NCBI GenBank assembly: GCA_947177165.1
Contig: CAMWTP010000046.1
Span: forward strand, 1 to 45,037
Source: an uncultured Lachnospiraceae bacterium
Lineage (GTDB): Bacteria > Bacillota > Clostridia > Lachnospirales > Lachnospiraceae
Direction of reading: 5' to 3'
Length of the DNA: 45,037 bases
Position numbers and translations under genes: made by a program
Shown: positions 41,858 through 45,037 of the stretch, in pieces
Position numbering within the stretch: the stretch's first letter is position 1
Layout: the number at the start of each line of letters is the position of its first letter
The notes under the pieces: model-generated
Seen by the model: the letters and a program-made list of their open reading frames with translations, nothing else
The model's database searches: none
Told to the model about the DNA's origin: nothing

Positions 41858-44740
41858 TCAATCGCTGCTGGAATTGTTCGCCTCGGATGCCTTACCGGAC
41901 AGGATTACCTCTCGATTCTCCAGCCCAAAATAATAATTAAATATGTCCTTTCCCGCATGTGTCGCGTTCGATGAACCGTATCCGTTTGCGATTCTCACGG
42001 CAATCGATATTTCCGGATTCTCTGCCGGTGCACACCCGATAAAAAGAGAGTGGTCCGGTCTGCTCCTGGATTCCTGCGCGGTTCCCGTCTTTCCCAGAAC
42101 GCTGATCTTCATATCCCTCAGCACGCTGTTATTTTGCGCAAACTGATACATTCCCTGCCAGACAGTGTCCCAGGTCGTTTCGTCCAGATTCACCATACTC
42201 TGGATCACCGGTCCGCATGCGGCCACATTGCCGTTCTTATCGCCAATCCCCTTCGCCATCGACAGCTGAAAACTCGTCCCGCGGGTGGCAATCGTATTCA
42301 TATACCGCGCGAGCTGCACTGTCGTGTAGTTATGTGTTCCCTGCCCGATCGCAGACGGAATCCCATACTTTTGCGTGACCTGCGGACTGTTCTCCACAAT
42401 CTCCGCGCCCGATTTTTTATCCAGATCAAACAAAACCGCATATTTCTGCAGATACACCAATGCCTGTCCGTCATCGTAAACTCCCGTTTCCTCCTGCCCT
42501 AACCGATAGGAAATATCACACAGATAGTCATTGCATGAATTCTGAATAGCCGATGCGGCATTGCCGATCGTTCCGTGCCCGCTGTGCCTCCAGCACCGCA
42601 GCGGCGGCGTAACCTTGTCAAAAACACCGTCGCACACCACAGCGGAATTGGGTTCAATAACTCCTTCCTGCAGTCCGGCGATGACCGTGACAGGCTTTAA
42701 CGTGGAACCGGGCGCTGTCAGCTGCTGCGTTGCACGATTGTACAATGGCAGGGATTTGTCCTGAAGAAGCCGATTGTAGTATTCGCTGTCAACCTTGTTG
42801 GTCAAACGATTGTTGTCATAACCCGGATACGTCACGCAGGCCAGGATTTTTCCCGTGTCCGCCTGAACCACCACCGCTGACGCCGAGCAGGGATCGAGTG
42901 CAAGCTGTGCCGGCGTCAGCTCCACATTGTCAATTTTCTTCCTGATCAGTGCAAACGGCCTGATCGCTCCCCTGAGAAATGCTTCGTAATCATCATCCAT
43001 CGCAAGAATCTCCTGCTCATATAAGAGCCGGCAGAAATCACGCTCTGAGAGTTCGCCCTGATAAAGCATATATTTTAACAGGATTTTCTCAACAGACTGG
43101 TTTTCCGAAAACCACTGCAAAATATAGTCGACTGCCAGGGAATACGTCTCTTCCGCTGTGGAGTACTTCGTGCTGTGCTCCAGTCTGTGCAAATCGATCC
43201 AGCCATTTTCCAGACATTCATAGAAAAGCGCCTGCAAGCTCAGGTTTCCTTTCTCCTCCCATGCAAAATCTGTCCCGTCAGCCGCTTCCTGATGGACCAG
43301 TCCGCTGTTTTGCACAATAAATGATGCGTACTCTTTCATCTCTTCCGAAAGTGTTTCGTAAGCGTGTGGTATCTCTGTGAGTTCTGCTAAAAGCTGCGCC
43401 CGCACTGCTTCCTTTTTGTCACTTATTTTTTGCACCGCCTCCCGCTCCAAATCAGAGGCATTTTCCCGCCTCATTTCCGGAATCCTGACGATATCATTCT
43501 CAATCAGTGCTGTATATACATCATAGACCGGGATTCTGATCTGCACGGGATCGCTGATTTTTGTCTTGTCAAAATATTTGGCGTCGATCAGGTTGCTTGA
43601 CAGGATTCCGGCGAGCGTCTGCTCCAAAATCTGATACGCCGCTGTCTGCAAATCCTTATCAATACTGAGATAGACATCATTTCCCACAGACGCTCTACGC
43701 AGAACTTCTCCCTCCCCCACAATCCGCCCGACATTATTTACGATGACTGTCCTCTCTCCGCTGGTTCCCTGCAGCTCTGTCTCAAAATACTGCTCGATAC
43801 CGGCTTTTCCAACAACCGAGTCCATCGAGTACTCCGCGTTTTCCAGTTTCAGTGTCTCCAGCTCCTCCGACGAGATACTCCCGATATAGCCGAGGATATG
43901 GGCAAACGCCTCCCCTCCCCAGCACACCCGCTCCCAGTCCTCCTCCACCCCGATTCCCGGAAAGACAGCCGTATTCTCGAACACATAAGCCATCGTCTCC
44001 GGAGAAATATTTCTGGCGATGGTGACGGCCTGATATTGCCGATAGGAATACAGTGAGAGCATATAGCGGATTCCAACGATATCGAGTATCTCTTCTTTCG
44101 ATACTTCCTCCGCAAATTTTTCCGGAAGGCCATATTGCACCAGCTCGTCAGCGGTATAGACTTCCTTTCCTGTTCCATACAGCGCGAACTGATCGCTGCC
44201 GGACAGATACTGCATCATTTCCGATGCGCTCATGGCAGACTGTTCTTCCGACATTTCATCGGGACTTCTTTTGCCAAAGATGTCCGCCTTGAATCTCAGC
44301 AATGCCGCGCCGTCTACGGTGTACTCATATTCTCCGTCTGCATTGACCATGATCCTGAACTCATTGTAAAGCTGGTCTCCATTCTGGTGCAGCTTTTCCC
44401 GCAGGCGGTAGATGATACTGTTTAACGTAAGCTGTCTCTCGCGGTTTGATCCGTACACGCCTCCATCAGTCATCGTAAGCGTATACACCAACTGATTGGA
44501 TGCCAGAATATTGCCATTGCAGTCGTAAATGTTTCCCCTCGCGCCCCTTTCCACAATTGTTTTTGTAATTCTGAGTTCAAAGTTTTCCGCATATGCTTCC
44601 CCGTGCACAATCTGGAGTTTCCAGAGCTGCCGGATCAGCAGAAAGCACAGAAAGACAAACATCGCCTGCAAAATGATGATTCTGGGCTTACTGTTCTCCT
44701 TTATTGATTTTGCGATATTCCGCAGTGTTGAGCCAGCCAT
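41858..44740 (-). CDS. Class B penicillin-binding protein, PBP2 type, long form
   Basis: A 960-residue peptidoglycan transpeptidase with an N-terminal cytoplasmic tail and one membrane helix (IIILQAMFVFLCFLLIRQLW). The pedestal domain has RGARGNIYDCNGNILASNQ. Residues ~390-610 are an extra mainly helical stretch before the transpeptidase domain. Active-site boxes are STLK (about 679), SCN (735) and KTGT (884). Usual PBP2 proteins are 600-720 residues, so this is long. The ATG at 44740 has AGGAGAG upstream; a TTG three bases earlier is possible. The promoter and leader carry two BlaI-type operators, so its synthesis is likely beta-lactam-inducible and it could be a low-affinity, resistance-type PBP. 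Affinity is not shown by sequence. Confidence 0.9.
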   Translation of the reverse strand: MAGSTLRNIAKSIKENSKPRIIILQAMFVFLCFLLIRQLWKLQIVHGEAYAENFELRITKTIVERGARGNIYDCNGNILASNQLVYTLTMTDGGVYGSNRERQLTLNSIIYRLREKLHQNGDQLYNEFRIMVNADGEYEYTVDGAALLRFKADIFGKRSPDEMSEEQSAMSASEMMQYLSGSDQFALYGTGKEVYTADELVQYGLPEKFAEEVSKEEILDIVGIRYMLSLYSYRQYQAVTIARNISPETMAYVFENTAVFPGIGVEEDWERVCWGGEAFAHILGYIGSISSEELETLKLENAEYSMDSVVGKAGIEQYFETELQGTSGERTVIVNNVGRIVGEGEVLRRASVGNDVYLSIDKDLQTAAYQILEQTLAGILSSNLIDAKYFDKTKISDPVQIRIPVYDVYTALIENDIVRIPEMRRENASDLEREAVQKISDKKEAVRAQLLAELTEIPHAYETLSEEMKEYASFIVQNSGLVHQEAADGTDFAWEEKGNLSLQALFYECLENGWIDLHRLEHSTKYSTAEETYSLAVDYILQWFSENQSVEKILLKYMLYQGELSERDFCRLLYEQEILAMDDDYEAFLRGAIRPFALIRKKIDNVELTPAQLALDPCSASAVVVQADTGKILACVTYPGYDNNRLTNKVDSEYYNRLLQDKSLPLYNRATQQLTAPGSTLKPVTVIAGLQEGVIEPNSAVVCDGVFDKVTPPLRCWRHSGHGTIGNAASAIQNSCNDYLCDISYRLGQEETGVYDDGQALVYLQKYAVLFDLDKKSGAEIVENSPQVTQKYGIPSAIGQGTHNYTTVQLARYMNTIATRGTSFQLSMAKGIGDKNGNVAACGPVIQSMVNLDETTWDTVWQGMYQFAQNNSVLRDMKISVLGKTGTAQESRSRPDHSLFIGCAPAENPEISIAVRIANGYGSSNATHAGKDIFNYYFGLENREVILSGKASEANNSSSD

Positions 44741-44761
44741 CAATAACGTCTCTCCTTTTCT

Positions 44762-44771
44762 TACATTTGTA
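44762..44771. promoter_or_regulatory. BlaI-type operator in the PBP leader
   Basis: TACATTTGTA, identical to the core at 39516-39525. It lies ~22 nt before the PBP start codon, just upstream of its ribosome binding site. Confidence 0.65.
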
Positions 44772-44815
44772 GGATTTTGGTCAAAAAAAATTTTTCTTAT
44801 CCCACACCCACTATA

Positions 44816-44844
44816 ATACTACATCTGTAATATTTATTTGTCAA
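44816..44844 (-). promoter_or_regulatory. Promoter of the PBP gene
   Basis: On the reverse strand TTGACA (44839-44844), 17 nt, TAGTAT (44816-44821). The operator at 44820-44829 sits inside it. The -35 lies at the 3' end of a short open frame on the same strand. Confidence 0.65.
44820..44829. promoter_or_regulatory. BlaI-type operator in the PBP promoter
   Basis: TACATCTGTA within TACTACATCTGTAATA; it overlaps the -10 and the spacer of the PBP promoter. Flanks match the blaI operator (TACTACAT.TGTAATA). Confidence 0.75.
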
Positions 44845-45034
44845 GCAGATTCGCGGTTAGCTTATTCGTTGATTCACCGTTACAGTTCAACCCAGGACTT
44901 TGCACTGCACTGCAAATTATGGCTTTACAAGCCACGTGAGAAAGCTCATGTGCGGTAAAGAAGCAAGCAACCGAAAACAAGAGATAGACCGCCAGCACCA
45001 CACTATTCCGAACCAAAGACCAAAAGACAAGCAT
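44834..45034 (-). CDS. Small membrane protein with HELSH motif (may continue past the right edge)
   Basis: A 66-codon frame ends at 44834. It has one hydrophobic helix (VVLAVYLLFSVACFFTA) followed at once by AHELSHVACKA. HEXXH after a membrane helix is a zinc-metallopeptidase pattern (M50/M56-like), but no third ligand is visible and the tail is Ser/Asn-rich. The first codon is at the window edge, so it may be the 3' end of a larger gene. Its end overlaps the PBP -35. It could also be non-coding. Confidence 0.3.
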   Translation of the reverse strand: MLVFWSLVRNSVVLAVYLLFSVACFFTAHELSHVACKAIICSAVQSPGLNCNGESTNKLTANLLDK

Positions 45035-45037
45035 TAT

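Noticed and set aside
1..45037. CRISPR arrays, tRNA and rRNA genes, insertion sequences
   Set aside because: No regularly spaced repeats, no cloverleaf or rRNA-like stretches and no transposase frame was found on either strand by reading.

Overview
The window looks like chromosome from a Gram-positive anaerobe of the class Clostridia, most probably Lachnospiraceae. The evidence is a PPi-type phosphofructokinase, an IscR-type Rrf2/NifS/NifU operon, MoxR-DUF58-DUF4129 genes, a carbohydrate locus with CUT1 transporters and a DUF5696-type protein, and strong sigma-A promoters (TTGACA-N17-TATAAT). I cannot name the genus. All functions are read from sequence alone, without a database search.

Left end (1-3.1 kb): a patchwork of gene fragments. 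It holds the start of a phage terminase large subunit, the tail of the terminase small subunit fused in frame to a truncated AgrC-like histidine kinase, the last ~55 codons of a LytTR response regulator, and, on the other strand, a lipoprotein cut off at about its lipobox. This is either a rearrangement scar or an assembly join.

3.3-10.1 kb: yqeY and a PPi-type phosphofructokinase; a three-module sulfur enzyme (CoA-disulfide reductase, rhodanese, siroheme sulfite/nitrite reductase with ferredoxin clusters); then an iron-sulfur operon, Rrf2 regulator-nifS-nifU, with a clear promoter and terminator.

10.1-19.7 kb: a RepB-family initiator protein leads a run with an ABC ATPase, a single-pass membrane protein and an ABC-2 permease whose second half looks short. 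Upstream on the same strand is a MoxR-DUF58-DUF4129 operon with its own promoter.

19.7-36.3 kb: a 15-kb carbohydrate locus. A divergent ArsR-type regulator with a large C-terminal domain faces, in transcription order, a ~994-residue binding protein with CBM-like regions, two CUT1 permeases, an NHL-propeller/TPR/Yip1-type membrane protein, a DUF5696-type protein, a second permease pair, a second binding protein (lipoprotein) and a secreted GH43 arabinanase-type enzyme. There is no ATPase, so a shared MsmX-type subunit is expected. Hairpin-rich gaps split the run and could set different expression levels.

36.3-45.0 kb: uppP, a patatin-like lipase, an aminotransferase, then blaI-blaR1 facing a 960-residue class B penicillin-binding protein. 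Both promoters carry BlaI-type TACA-N2-TGTA operators, which suggests a beta-lactam-inducible PBP circuit. Imperfect palindromes recur at distant sites and look like dispersed repeat families.
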